In this document: one piece after another, positions 1-12,722 of the stretch
How the letters are laid out: the number at the start of each line of letters is the position of its first letter
Position numbering within the stretch: the first letter of the stretch is position 1
Assembly: GCA_051530055.1 (NCBI GenBank)
Contig: CM121342.1
Coordinates: forward strand, 13,764,001 to 13,828,000
Length of the DNA stretch: 64,000 bases
Direction of reading: 5' to 3'
Source: Neoechinorhynchus agilis
Taxonomy: Eukaryota > Acanthocephala
Made by a program: the position numbers and the translations under genes
The notes under the pieces: generated by a model
Databases searched by the model: none
What the model was told of the DNA's origin: nothing
The model's input: the letters and a program-made list of their open reading frames with translations, nothing else

Positions 1-73
1 CTGTTCCGCTTGAGACGATTACTGCTCAACACCGACCGATAATAGCGAACAACCGTATAAAACCCCCAATAAA

Positions 74-2160
74 ATGATCGAGTGGCTTCGGTGGCGATTC
101 AAAGAAAAGGAAACGATCCTTACAGGGAAAACAAAAAATTGCCGATTGCGACCACAGTGGACGAAACTTGGAACCGAGCAAAAGATATCATTCAGGTCGA
201 GGCTCCAAAACACGTGGGTGTCACTAAAGCCGGAAAGCAGAACATTGATCGCGACCCTTGGCTCTGAAGTCAAAAAGAAGGTTCATGAGAAGAGAATGTA
301 TCATGTATTCCTCAAAAGTAAAACGCCTGCAGCCTATGAGAACTATCAAACTGCGAAAAAACAGACAAAAGCAGTCGCGTCCGCTCGAGCTGCCCACCAA
401 GCACGTGTAAGTAATAAGCCAAATATTCGTGAAAATGACCGTGAGTTATATCGACTCGTAAAACGGCATCAACGGCAGATGCAAGATATTGAAAAGTTTC
501 CGTGTATAAATGATAAGCCGGGCGTGCTGATTGTCAATAAAGGTGATGTATCCGAGATAGGTGGCGTCAATACTACGAACAGATTTCAAACGAGGAATTT
601 GAGCATCAATCCATTTCGGAGATCGTAAGGATTCCCGGCCCCGTTAGTTCTATCAATACGAAGGAAGTTCAAGATGCAATAAATCGAATGAAACCAGGGA
701 AAGCAACCGGCCCTGATGATATAGGATCGGAACCCAGGAAGGCAAAGAACTTCCAGCCGTCATCGTGGTTGACCCGATTTTTCAACAAAATCATCGAGGA
801 GAAAACAATGCCGATTGACTGGGAGCTCAGTCACACGGTGCCGATATGGAAAAAGAAAGGCAATCCAGCAGAGTGCTGAAACTACCGCCCGATCAGACCC
901 CTGTCACATACAATGAAAATATTTAAGCGTGTCATCGACAAGCGGATTCGCACTATCGTCGATTTATCCGTTAATCAAGCTGGATTTGTCAAAGGATGTG
1001 GCACCACAGATTCGATTCATGTAGCACGACTGCTTATCGAAAAGTATCGCCGATTCATTTGACATTTATTGACCTAGAAAAAGCTTTCGATCGAGTACCA
1101 CACGAGTTGATTTGGTATGCAGTCCGTCAACACAAAATCCCTGAACAGTTGATCGAATGGGTCACATTGCTCTACCGAAATCCAAAGAGCCGTGTCAGGA
1201 ATGTGGCAGGAATCTCAAAATCATAGCCGATAAGCGTTGGAGTTCATCAGGGAAGTGCACTGCCGCCTTTACTGTTTATCCTAGTAATGGATGCGATAAC
1301 TTCAGATATCCAACGCCCAGCGCCGTTCACGATACTGTATGCCGATGACGTTCTCCTAGTATCTGAAGACAAAGAGGAGCTTCAAAGAGTGGTCCAAGTA
1401 TGGAGAGACAGATTGGCGAGATTCGGTTTAAAGATGAACCTGACGAAAATACAATATCTAACAACCGATCAACAAACGAAAAGACACATTTAACACAGAC
1501 AAAATCAATTTGCCGCGCGCGTTGACCACTTCAAATACCTAGGGTCGACAATATCAAATGACCGCGATCTATAGTGGGAAATAACAAATAGAATCAGCGC
1601 AACTTGGATGAAATAACGGTCAGCAACTGGCGTCCTGTGTGATCGGTGAATCAAGACGCGCCTCAAGTCGAGGATTTATTGCTCAGTAGTTCGCCCGTGG
1701 CACTATATGGAGCCGAATGCTGGCCAATCATCAAGAACGACGAACATCGCCCAAGCGTCATGGAGACAAAGATGCTAAGATGGATAAGCGGCATCACATT
1801 GTCCGACCATGTCAATCAGGCGACGACATTCGAAATCGCTTCGGTGTTATGCAGATCAAGGATAAAATGCGCGAGGCCCGACTGAGATGGTACAGTTATT
1901 CGCTGCGTGCAAATGGGACCTCTCTCGCGAGGAAAGGATTGACCGTCGAAATTGACGGAAGGCGCCCAAGAGGCAGACCAAAGCAACGCTGGTTAGACAC
2001 CCTACACGTGGATCTTAGAGAATCGAAGCTGCGCCCAGACCAGGCTCTCGATCGGGACAAGTCGAAGCAAAAGTCCCTAACAGTCGACCCCGCCTCCAAA
2101 CGGAAAAAAGGCTAAGAAAAAGAGGAAGACTACAGTCAGATGGGATTCATTGTGCACCAA
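74..2160 (+). mobile_element. RTE-type LINE, 5'-truncated and decayed
   Basis: Remnant of a non-LTR retrotransposon whose ORF2 once encoded endonuclease and reverse transcriptase. Only the region after the endonuclease remains: linker (about 80-630), RT fingers with KPGKATGPDD (about 690-720), palm motif A as DLEKAFDRVPHELIW (about 1070-1115), the catalytic YADDV motif (about 1337-1352), and the C-terminal RPRGRPKQRWLDTL block (about 1963-2004). These match RTE elements common in nematodes. The reading moves between all three frames at least six times, so the copy is dead. No poly-A or clear 3' tandem repeat is visible; the 3' limit is approximate. The left edge is close to the window start, so more of the element may lie outside. 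Confidence 0.9.
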
Positions 2161-2384
2161 AAAGTGGTCATCATTTAATTGAATTTAATAATATCATCGA
2201 TACCAGTATTGGTGGATTTGAATTAAAATACTCACAAGTTTAGCAAAGCTTGTAATGACTAAGCACCTATTCCAATCTTGTAATGACCACTACAATATTC
2301 GGTGCCTAAAGAAACATCACTGCAAAGAAAAATATATCTTATTTTCATGAACGATAAAAAATATACACGTTATCAGGCTCAAAT

Positions 2385-5300
2385 TTAGCTGAAAAAGTAT
2401 CTAGAGTTCAGAACGGCGTTGAGATCAAACGCGTTGGAACCTACTGCTTGCTTTGGATAATTTCTGATAAGGTTATCAACAACATAAAATACGCGATTTG
2501 TCGAGGCATCGTTTCGCTCGATTCTGTTTGAGTTGTAAATAGTCCTTAAAAATTGATGACTCAGATCATCGAGAATGTTTTGAGAGTGCAATTTCACAAA
2601 TTGTTTTCTGCAGATCTCATTGAGCACTTTAACGTCTGCTGCGTGAGTCCAATAGCTATCATGAACCGACACAAACGTTATTCCAGCCCGATGACACTCG
2701 ATTGCCGTCATCATCATGTGAGTAGAATCAAGAGAATGAACAAAATTGGGTGGCATAGCACTAGCTTGTTTCCTCGGATCACTTTCAATTATGTTTCCAG
2801 AACTTTTTTTATTCTACGAATTCGTTTGTCAAGCACGGCGAATTCGTGGATTAGTGTAGGGCTGAACAACCGTAAATCCAAGAGGAGTTATCCATTCTGT
2901 CAACCTCCCTCCTATCTGACTAGTTACCCTTGCACACAAACTTAGCCAATCTTGAATGAGCTTTGCACTGGAAAACATTTCTCCCAAAACCACAAAGGTT
3001 TTATCAGCCACGTAATCAGTTGCATCACTCAAATACTCGGACGGAAATCCGGATTCGAGTAATCGTCTACTGATTTGGCGGTGCGCTCCATATAGAGTAA
3101 CCCCATAAACAGCCGTCATTACAGTTTGCTTTACTAATTTCCTAGACACAAAGCCATTTAATCGTCGAGCAATGTCAATACCCGCTTGATCAGCATCTAC
3201 TTTTCTATGCTTTTCCAAAAACTCGGCTACTCGAGAATACACATCTTGAGGATGATCACTTGGAAGAAGATTCACAGCAGCTGCTCCTTCCAGGTCGCGA
3301 CCCATCGCGGCATAATGTTGAAGAACGTTACAAGATCCATCTTGATGAACAGGGAAGTGAGACATAAACGACTCTGGATTCCGAGATTCAATTGCACGCG
3401 ATATTTCCATACAACATGCTAATGTTTGCCAGGGATTTTCGGATCGCTGCCACCATCCGCGACCGTCAAGGGGATGTTTAGCAGAATCCAATATTTCTCC
3501 AATCATCTCATCAGCGAAAACCTCGCGCTCATCCAATGAACAATGTTTTTTGAGTTCTGTCAAATTTACCAAATGAATTTTTAACCAACGAAGACCGTTT
3601 TTTCCGAGTGGTTTTGGTTCGGCGAATTTGATCAGAGCTCTACTCACATCACATCCGAGGTGATTGAAATGCGGAGGAGTCGCATAAACACGCCCTCGAA
3701 AATCCATGTTATGAGCGAAAAAAAACGGTTGATAATGGTGTAGGAAATGCTTTGCTACTGACAATCTATAAAATTCATTACACCATAGACTATAACTCTC
3801 CGCTCGGATTTTTCTGATTTCTTCTCTTGACCTCAGGACGCGTCGTTTTTCATTGAGGGATAAATCTTTTCGTATCGGAGGTAATGGTGGAAGGTGGTCG
3901 TTCTTCGAAGGGATTTTAAGATTTGCCGGTCCTCCATGCTGAAACACATGTAAGGCGATGTCTAAAATGTGTTCATTGATATTCCATGGAACACTGCTCA
4001 CTATATTAAGCGCTTCTAAAACTCGGTCATCGCATTTGTTATCTTTATTGAAATCGAACTGCGATCTTACCATTGATATCTGATATATAAGAAGCCCACC
4101 GCGATTTGGGGCAGTCCACGGCACTGGTCTACATGTCATTGGGAGTTGTGAGCAATGCATACGAAGTGATTGATTACGTTGATCGCTCTTGGAAATTACT
4201 TTATTTCAGGAATAAGGATTTCAAAGTTGACTATCCAAGCCCCTGAACTAGGATGGACTTTTATCTGCGTCTCGGTGAATTCACCAGGAATTCGATTAAT
4301 TCGATAAAGTACAGGTACATTTTTTACACTCTCACCGCTATTCATATCGACTTTCAAAGATTTTATCATCAAGTCAAGAAGCTGAAGTCCCAATTTAACC
4401 TTAAGAGAATATGGGAAGCAAAATTCGCTTATTGCGAGATTTGTATTGTTTACTAAACAAGCATTCTGCCATTTTTGATAAAAGGACGAGTTTTGAGACA
4501 AACTTGATTCATAGGTCCGGAAAACGTTCTCCAAATCCTTTATATAGTTTACAGACTTTTGCTTAAACAAAAGCATATGTTTGCACTCAAGTTGATCACC
4601 CAACTCAACCGCAAGTTGCCGCATTGGAAGAGAATAGTAGGGAGATTGGTTCAGGAGGTTCATATTGAGAAGATTCATCATCAGATCCACGTATTCGATC
4701 GGTGAAAATGTCTCGAAGAACGGTAGTAGGGGCAGTTGTTCCGATCTCAGAGATTTCTCTTCAGCTTTTCGAATTTGCTTCATCAACAAAAATCCTGCTA
4801 GGAGCTGTGAGCGAAAGGCGCCCTCAAACTCACTTCCATTAGATGTGGTACCTTCACTCGTTTGAAATAATGGATCGATATCTTCGAATCCACGGATTTC
4901 AAGATCAAGTTGACGCTTACATTGACGATTTTTGTCTGCCTTTTTAAGTATTACAATCAAATATCCTAAGTAGAGGCTCACGATTTTTTTAAATAAAGAA
5001 ATTCGACTAAGCACTTTCATGGTAAATTCAATAGATTGTGCAAATCTTTGCGATCCAAAAGGTTTGCATCACAAAATAGCAAATGCGCTGACTAATTTAG
5101 AATTTAATATGAACCAAATATTTTCTATTTCCGAAATCGATAATAAGAAGCGAAATATAGACTAAGTTCATTAGTTCCGCCACCCCAGTGTCGATTTTCC
5201 GGTGCGAAAAATTTGGCGGAACAAAAACCAATCACATAAATTGTTTTGTGGATTGGCTATGAAATGAATCGTCGTCGACTGGTTCGTTTGATCCATTAGT

Positions 5301-6056
5301 AAGATAGATGCTATTATCATCTGAGCCAACGACCATGAACATGTTTCTGATCCCGTGTATTTGTTCAACGGTCAATATATTTGTAAGAGAATAAATATCC
5401 TTTTGGAGATTAAATCCTTTTGATTTTAGTTCGGCCAGCAGTAGTTTCATCATTCCTGACAAATCGCCCGTATTCTTCGCAGCGGCCATGCATCTAGACA
5501 ACGAACATAAGGCCGCTGCGTACGAAACCCGATCGGGATCGATATTTTGCTTTTTCATAAATCGAAACAAGGAGACGATTCTGTGGAGATTTTCCTGTCC
5601 ATCACATGGATCATTTGAATAAAACAGCAGGAGCTCATTAAGCGCATTTAATGCGCCTTGATCGATTGCGAATCTTCTCAAATGTCGATTGGCTTGTCGA
5701 GCTTTTGATTTGAGAAGGCAAACCTGAACAAGTGTTTTGAGTTCATCACCCATCGATTTTTTTTCAGGAATCACTGATACATCACCAATCGTATGTCGCC
5801 TGAACGCTAATATCTCTCGCTTGTTTAAGGTTCGAAGAAGATCTGTGGAGTTTTCGCCCAGTATTTTTTTCCGCGAATTATCAGTTTTTCTACCGGTCCG
5901 TATCTTTTTTAGACTTTCCACCAAATCAACGTAATCAAAATCAATCGAGTCAAATGTTGGGACACTCTCAGGACGGGTGCAAATACATCGACAAGTTATC
6001 CTTCCTGAGAATTGAATTGAACATAAGTTACGAGCAAAACGAAATGGTGCTTTCAT
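2385..6056 (-). CDS. POLRMT: Mitochondrial DNA-directed RNA polymerase
   Basis: Single-subunit, T7-like RNA polymerase that transcribes mitochondrial DNA. The first exon (6056 to about 5230) starts with an Arg-rich presequence and holds a PPR-like segment (KKQNIDPDRVSYAAALCSLS). A second exon (about 5050-4200) is the N-terminal extension. The catalytic exon (4128 to about 2830) has FAHNMDFRGRVY, motif A HQDGSCNVLQHYAA with its catalytic Asp, and motif B RKLVKQTVMTAVYGV with Lys and Tyr. The last exon has PPNFVHSLDSTHMMMTA, motif C VHDSYWTHA and the family C-terminus FDLNAVLNSRYFFS. The 71-nt intron 4199-4129 closes in phase. Two joins are unresolved: around 5231, where a TGA follows the first exon, and 2830-2757, where two in-frame stops lie between well-conserved blocks. 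Identity is certain; exact exon edges are not. Confidence 0.92.
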
Positions 6057-6639
6057 ATTACATTTAATGGATGTCCAAGAGTTTTCGACTCTTTAAAAGA
6101 CAATAAAGCATTCTTTCGTTCGAAGATTGCGGAAACTGTTTGGAAACTTTTAAAACGTGATTTGGATGTCATGTATGTCAAACCGTTTTGATTTATTCAA
6201 CTTCAATAGAAACCTGCAAATCAATATTTTTTGTAAGTTGTCGATAATGTCGTTGCATGCTGTTGTTGCGGTTCTTCACGTACATCCGCCAACGCGATAA
6301 TGACTGTCTCATACAAATTATTCGCCTGCCTTCTTCGAATATATCAGTTTGTTTGTACATCCGCCTAATCAACTACATCCAGTCCGAAGGACACTCCTTA
6401 TCTGGATTTCCCAATGAAACGATGGTCATATATTATAACTCTCAGATCGAATCCCATGATGCCTAGAGACAGTTTACATCAACGTTTTCTCTCTCCGTGG
6501 CTAAAAACGATTATAGACAACAAGGAACGTATTAAATCCATATCCTTATTTTGTTGGTAACTTAAAAATATTCTTCAACAACAAATCGTTCGGACAACAG
6601 TTTGTGGATTTCATATCTTCCCATTGTTTTTAAATAAAG

Positions 6640-8110
6640 TGGATATCCTCATTTATTGTATCCGGAGTTTCACGTTTTTAAAGCTATAGTCATCGCCCCG
6701 GTGGCATGTTATAAACCGCCGTAAATTCCGACATTGGCAACTTGCCGCAGGTCCACGGATTAAGAATTCTGTAATTAATACGGTTTTGGACTCGCTCATT
6801 TCATATCCACAATTACATTCTTCACAGACGCTTCAACCTGAAGGCGGCTGACTTTGCCACCCATTGGACATCTAAGAATCTTTCCTGTCACAACGGTTCG
6901 TCTTTACCTTTCAAAACTACAAATGCCCTCAACAAATCTATTATTCTAGAACTATCCCAACGAATGGTTTCTGCTTAATTAGAAGATTAAGCTGAAATAA
7001 ATGTGACTAAGAGAATCTTTCTAGTGAAAGGCAAACGTAGAGTAGTTTCTTCAGCAAACCAAGTCAGGCCTATTTCTAAACAAAATTCTTTGGTTAGTAT
7101 CTACGAGAGAGCACTTGACATATTTATTTAAGGCTTTGCGTTAAAGCATAATTTCATCGACCGACGCTGTCATGGCTTCATTCATAAGAAATATGTGCAT
7201 ACCGCGATAAGAGAGATTATCCACAATTTTACCTAAGAAATATGATCGATGACCATTTTAATTACCTTTGACATATCACTAAAGCATTTGATAACGTCGA
7301 TCTTGACTTCATAGTAAATATTTTAAGATTTTTTAATTTCCCAGCAAACATCATCGCCCATGTCAATAACACTTCAATGTCCTGGCATCGCAATTCATTG
7401 TACAAAACTGTTGAATTTGTCACTCGTTAACCATCTATGCCGATGATCTAACCGTAGTGTTCAAGGAAGCCAATTACATTGCTGCTATCTCTACACTATC
7501 CTCGCTTTTTACCTTTCTAAACCAAACTGAGTCAAATGAGCCTTGCCATCAATCCCAAACAAGACCAAGTTTATTCTTAAATCTCCTATTGCGACAAGAT
7601 GATTTCATCTTTCCACGATTATCCACACGGGACATTATTCACAGAAAGAGGGACAATGCGCGTTTGTGAAATCGTGCAGCACTTTCAAGAAGTATTTTAT
7701 TTAGGCAGACGAGATGGTAGCAACGTAAAGTACAGCCTCTCGTAGCAGAGTCGAACAAGGTAAGGAACTACCACGAACATGGCCAAACGTCCATTCGGAC
7801 GAAGATAACTCTCATCCAGAGCCGTTAAATAGGATAAGTTGGAAGATTTCATAACAAACATCCTCACGGTGGTGGATCAGGGGGACGGAGATCGAAATAA
7901 TCAAATATTGCGTGGCCCAGATCATTGAGGAGCAATCCAAGGTTTGTGCCTCTGGGTTTCATGAGCTCACCATAAGGCGAGAATTGCAATGAGACTGTTA
8001 AAGTGGAACATCGGGCCGGTTAGGGATATCTCGCTTATTTTCCGATATAGCCAACGCGGATGATATCGCTTTGCTACAAGAGACAAAACCTATACTCCCC
8101 CGACGGTTCC
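6640..8110 (+). mobile_element. Decayed non-LTR retrotransposon fragments
   Basis: Weak reverse-transcriptase traces: TKAFDNVDLDFIVNILRF (motif A region, about 7266-7320) followed by TIYADDLTVVFKEAN (catalytic motif, about 7425-7470), with stops and frame changes between. About 570 bp downstream, DIANADDIALLQETKP (about 8046-8093) resembles the start of a LINE endonuclease domain, so at least two different insertions are juxtaposed. The first 550 bases after POLRMT (6060-6600) hold no recognisable gene. Confidence 0.55.
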
Positions 8111-8164
8111 CATGACGGTCTCCGTCGTAGCTTACAGACTCTACCCGAAAAGTAAACAATGTTC

Positions 8165-8262
8165 ATTATCGTGTACGTCCTCTTCGTCAACGTCCTCTCT
8201 CTGGTCAACGTCCTCTCTCAGATCAACGTCCTCTCTCGTCAACGTCCCCCCTCTCGTGAACG
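8165..8262 (+). repeat. Short minisatellite, about 15-bp unit
   Basis: Five to six imperfect repeats of a unit close to TCAACGTCCTCTCTC, some units slightly longer. The short open frame across it is a by-product of the repeat. Confidence 0.7.
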
Positions 8263-8350
8263 TCCAGTTTTTCACTCTTATTGATGTTGCACTAAAGAAA
8301 ATACTTGAACGAGTTACTGAAACTCTAAAGGACTCATTAATTTAAGTGAT

Positions 8351-10500
8351 GAGCACACTTAAGGATATATTAGCGGATGCTATTCAGTGCGAAATGGGAG
8401 CTCTCAAAAATGAAGAGTTGATCGAAGTCAAAGGCGCAAAGGGAACAAAGCTAACGGTTCAAAAAGGCAGGCAAAAGTTTCAAAGGTGAATACTAAGAAA
8501 CCGACTAAAGATTTACTGAAATCGGATAGTGAAGCGACCACAAAGGAGAATAAGATTCTGGTAGATTCCATCAGTATGCTAAAGTCGAATGATGATTTGT
8601 TGGAAACGAATGGTGTTCAAAAGATTGCGAATATTTCGACAATTACTAGGGACTTGGTACCATGCTTAGAGGATATTCAGCCAGTAGTACCTTAGGATTC
8701 TAATCTTACTGTTGAAAAGATAATTCATTGTTATTTGTCGATAGGAGAAAATAAATGAAATTTAGATTTTATTGGATATTTCGATCCACTATCTCGGATC
8801 TTCTTCAGTGATGTGAACACCTTGTGTAAAACTTACCAACAATCGCTGAAGAAGATCTGAGATAGTGGATCGAAATATCCAATAAAATCTTAATTTCATC
8901 TAATCTTACTGCGGAGGAGTATGGTATTTGTGACTGGGATAAAAGGTAACGATAGGAAAAACGGAAGTGATTCAGCTGAAGTAATTACTATGAAAGCTAC
9001 GGTCGAACAAAAAGTCAAAGTAATACCTGAACGATTAGAAACAAGAGCAAAAGGTGGAACTCCATCAAAATCAATCAACCCTTCGATTTATTTCGGTAAT
9101 GATACGCCTTCTCCACCCAGGTCATCATCCCTAGTTGCTCTGAATTCGACCCATCGCATCATGCACTTCTCCATCAAGGATAGAAATCGCACCATATTTA
9201 TTTCTGGTATGTCAGAAGCCCCTGTTACAGATCCTGTCGTCGCTTATGCACACAACCGCCACCAAATCCTTCGAATCGGTCAACTCCTTTTCCCCGGCAT
9301 TCACTCTACTATTCCTCCCCCACCAACAGTTATGCGCATTCCACCCAAAAATTCGTTTAACCCGAGACAACGTTTCCTCAAGGTAACTTTTATTTCACCA
9401 TTCGTAGCCTCCCTCTTTCCTACCAGGAGATACAAACTCCTTACTTCTCATTTTTCTTTTCGCATCTATCCACATAAGAACGCATCACAAAATCTTTCCA
9501 CATGCCCTCCAAACTCAACCCAGAAGTCATCTTCACAATGTAACCCGTCACTTTTAGCAAAAACCCACGAACATCTCCCCCATCCCAAAAAATGGTAGAA
9601 TAAGCGACTTACCAGTTTTTTTGATTACGTGCAGCTTAACCGGCACCCGAATAACCACAAAGGTCAATCTCCCAGCCGTTCTACATTAAATACTCTCCTT
9701 TCCCCGAATCAAGTAAATAATTATCTTTTTACCCCTACTCAAAATCACCATAAATCGGCCCATCCAACCGTAGCTGATCCATGCAAAGTCCCAACCCTAA
9801 ACTCATTGTTTCAGAAAAGGGCATCCTATTTCGGCCGAATCATTCCGTCCAATTTCCATTCTACCCGCTCTTTTAAAAATCACCAAAAAGTGTTTTAAAT
9901 CTCGCGTTCTTTCACTTCGGCACGAAAAGTTATCGCCTTTCAATTTAGCTTTCGACTCAGATTTTCTGCAACCTATGTCCTACTTTGCATTTATGACACG
10001 CTTCTACGTAACCTCGACAATAATCCCTCCCACTTCACCCGTATCATTCAACTTGATTTATCGAAAGCTTTCGACTCAGTGGACCATTCACTTCTTCTCC
10101 GGGCCTGCACCGATTTTGGTCTCAACTTGCGGCAGATCCACTGGCTCGAATCTTATCTTCACAATCGCAAACAATACATTCACTGCCGTTCTACCTCTTC
10201 TATCAGCCTATCCCTCTCCAAAGGCGTACCTCAAGGTGCTGTGCTGTCACCACTACTCTAAACTCTTCTTATACGCCTACGATATCACCCTCATCACCCA
10301 TTCACCACCCTACCTCTCCCTTTCTTTAACTTCTAAAGAAATCACACACATAAAAGATTTCTGCACCGATCACAAACTCCATCTCAATTTCTCTAAATGC
10401 TTCGAAATGATCCCCTCTCTCCCGCAACCCCACATCACCCCCTGAGCTTTTAAATGACATCCTACGAATAACCTCCCTAAGAATTCTGGGTCTATAATTC
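8351..10500 (+). mobile_element. LINE with ORF1 and internally deleted ORF2 (Jockey/CR1-like)
   Basis: An upstream coding-like stretch (about 8351-8700) leads into an ORF1-type protein (about 8921-9598) with an RRM-like block (ILRIGQLLFPGIHST and LKVTFISPFVASLF), as in ORF1 of Jockey/CR1-type LINEs. After an interval lacking the endonuclease comes reverse transcriptase: DLSKAFDSVDHSLLLRAC (about 10052-10105), KGVPQGAVLSPLL (about 10220-10260), then YAYDITLITHSPP where YADD is expected. The frame changes several times. ORF1 is interrupted by a foldback element at 8712-8898; the words SNLT on both sides are the duplicated target. A relative lies on the minus strand at about 55905-56720. Confidence 0.7.
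8712..8898. mobile_element. Foldback element (187 bp) with 13-bp target-site duplication
   Basis: Two inverted arms of about 55 bp (about 8755-8808 and 8846-8898) separated by about 37 bp. The 13-mer TCTAATCTTACTG occurs at 8699-8711 and again at 8899-8911, directly flanking the unit: the signature of an insertion. Each arm holds the core CTGAAGA + A + GATC stem + CGAAATATCC discussed in the findings (plus strand 8846-8879, minus strand 8808-8775). No coding capacity, so a non-autonomous element. Confidence 0.8.
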
Positions 10501-11150
10501 AAGTGCACGTGTAAATAATACAATTAGATCAAAGTATTTCCATGTTCACGATGATAACACAAGAACTTTTTACTGTCCATTCAATGGAGTGCCGCAATGA
10601 TATCCGCTATCACCAACGATGAGCGGGCATTTCGTATGCTGCTGTAGCTTCGAAAACATCTTTTCTTAAATATCTTACATTGCAATATTATAACACAGAG
10701 TAAACAAGGAAAAATGAATATCTTATTTTGGTGACAATAAATCAAAAATGCTCGATTATGAGATGGATAGATTTTTGTTGACGAAAAAGATTCCTAAGTT
10801 TTTGAATTTGCATGCGAATTCAAAGTATACCAAATTTATTTAAAATAATTGAACACAATTCGTGTCAAAATGGCGAAAATGGTCGCAGTTAAAACACACA
10901 CCACACTCGTTAAGGTAATCCATCCGAGTGGAACATTATGCTCAATGTCATCCGGACTACCCAGCCTTTTATTTTCCTGAAACTGGTGAATAATTTGATG
11001 CTAGCACATATCGTGAAACTAGATTCTAACCGATTTGGGGAGATTGAAAGCTTCAAATTTCTTTGCTTCTTTGGCAGTATTGATTATTTTCCCCTCGTTC
11101 TGTGCTTCCTAAACTCCTTGAGTGTACAAGTGAATTGAACAATAATCGAA
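10501..11150. other. No recognisable gene
   Basis: AT-rich sequence between the LINE fragment and the MSP-domain gene. Short open frames show no family motif. Confidence 0.5.
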
Positions 11151-11153
11151 CGT

Positions 11154-11717
11154 TTACGATGGCTTTTGGGTAAACGGCATCCATTGTAAGGTGTTCGAAT
11201 CCTTTAAAAACACAAGTAAGACGGTGCTCATCAGTATTTTCATTGTTTGACCACTAAGAAGCCATTCCACGTTACTTTTGAAAACTAGAGTATTCGCACT
11301 TACTAGTATCGCTGGATTGTATAGGCCAGTAAACTCCTTTGCTAAAATGGAAACTTTATGCTTTTGAGCATTTCTTTTGTCAAGAGTGAGATTGGTCAAA
11401 GAAACTGAACGATAAACACAGTTAGAATTATTTCTTAGTGTTAATAGTCCTTACGTTGAACAATCGTGGATTCTTGTGGGGGAATGTATCCTTTGGTTGG
11501 ATTGCTTAAATAACATTCCGGTTTTGTAAATCTGATTTTGAATGCAACATTTGAATTGGTGAGGTTAAATAACTTGACAGTCGCTTTTGGTGCTTTTTCA
11601 AAAACGTGAACATCTATTGTTTTTCTTAATATGAAAGTTGAAGATAATCAATAACATACCGTTGAATATCAATGACGTGTTTGGTTCGATCCTTAAAATG
11701 GATTCAGAAGATTGCAT
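11154..11717 (-). CDS. MSP (major sperm protein) domain protein
   Basis: Three exons, 11717-11660, 11613-11455 and 11404-11154, joined by 46- and 50-nt GT-AG introns; phases close exactly to 155 codons plus stop. The protein opens MQSSESILRIEPNTSLIF and continues with VKLFNLTNSNVAFKIRFT and NPTKGYIPPQESTIVQLSL. This is the immunoglobulin-like MSP/VAP fold: the EP...L.F opening, the L.NLTN strand, and the FK(I/V)(K/R)T.P segment. Nematodes use MSP-domain proteins as sperm cytoskeleton and signals, and VAPs as ER contact-site tethers. The C-terminus has a moderately hydrophobic run (MKILMSTVLLVFL) that could be a weak membrane anchor, so a VAP-like role is possible. Which subfamily it belongs to is uncertain. 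Confidence 0.72.
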
Positions 11718-12722
11718 CGAAGATGTATGACTGAGATAGTAGGATTTAAAGTTATGTTTTATCGCTATAGCAACAACAAAAATTAGCGGTTTGGAAAAAT
11801 TATAAAAGAAAATGCAGGACGAAAAAATGCGTCGTTATAAATAAATCACCCAGTTCACACTGAATTCAACATATCTAGCCAATTAAGTACAAGAAAGCTC
11901 CCGGTGTAAGTTTTCTAACTATCAAACATCCGGTCGTATATTCGAATAAGCAATAAATGCCCACAAAAATTATTCTGCTCAGTCATTTCTCGGGGTGTCT
12001 ATATATGTACTATAAACCGATAATTTAGGATAAAAACGTTTAGAAGTCAACATGAAATTGCTTTGATCATCCTAAAAAATCAAGCCAAATAGTTTACGCG
12101 CTGCAAAATTCATTCTTTACGCTAAAGTAGAAATATACTGGGCGATCTTATGAGCACTCGCTTCTTTAAAGTATTTTATGTGAGTACCTGTCGTGATTTG
12201 ATACCTAGAGCATTTCTTTTTACCCGATCGAACATCAATCATCACTTAATTTTATTGACAGATATTTTAAGTAGCATGCAAAGTTAGACGTTCATTAAAC
12301 AAGTCCATTTACTGATAGGGACCTTTAGTAGTATTGTTCATGGGTTCAATGTATTCTCTATTCTCGTTTGACACGTCGATTAATTTCTCTAGCGATAATG
12401 CTGTCAAATGCCGTACGTCTTTCAGTCTTACTCGACACATCAGCTATTCTGGTAGCCGGTTACATTCATTGTAGGCTCAATTGTCCATCGCAATAAAAAC
12501 ACAAAGTATTGAGTAGTCAACTTTTCAATAGCTAACCAAGAGTGCGCTTCATGCGATGCCTATACAAAGGTGGAAGTAACAAATTTGATGCGAAATGGAA
12601 AAGGGCATTGTGGTATTCATGCAGTACATGCAATTCTTATGACAGACACTAATTTGATTAGGTTTTAGAACAAGGGGACAAGCATATTCATCATCGTTCT
12701 ACATTTACGGTCGAAACTGGAA
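11718..12722. other. Intergenic, no recognisable gene
   Basis: About 1 kb between the divergent starts of the MSP-domain gene (minus) and the LEV-9-like gene (plus). It probably holds both promoters. No TATA box or repeat stands out. Confidence 0.5.

Noticed and set aside
4129-4199. Reading LPMTCRPVPW upstream of the catalytic POLRMT exon as coding.
   Set aside because: A canonical 71-nt GT-AG intron closes in phase and gives NFEILIPEIKPVPWTAP, which aligns well with human FEAVDVPMLCPPLPWTSP; the extra residues are likely intron sequence by chance.
8112-8345. Ser-rich 77-codon frame.
   Set aside because: Produced by the ~15-bp minisatellite.
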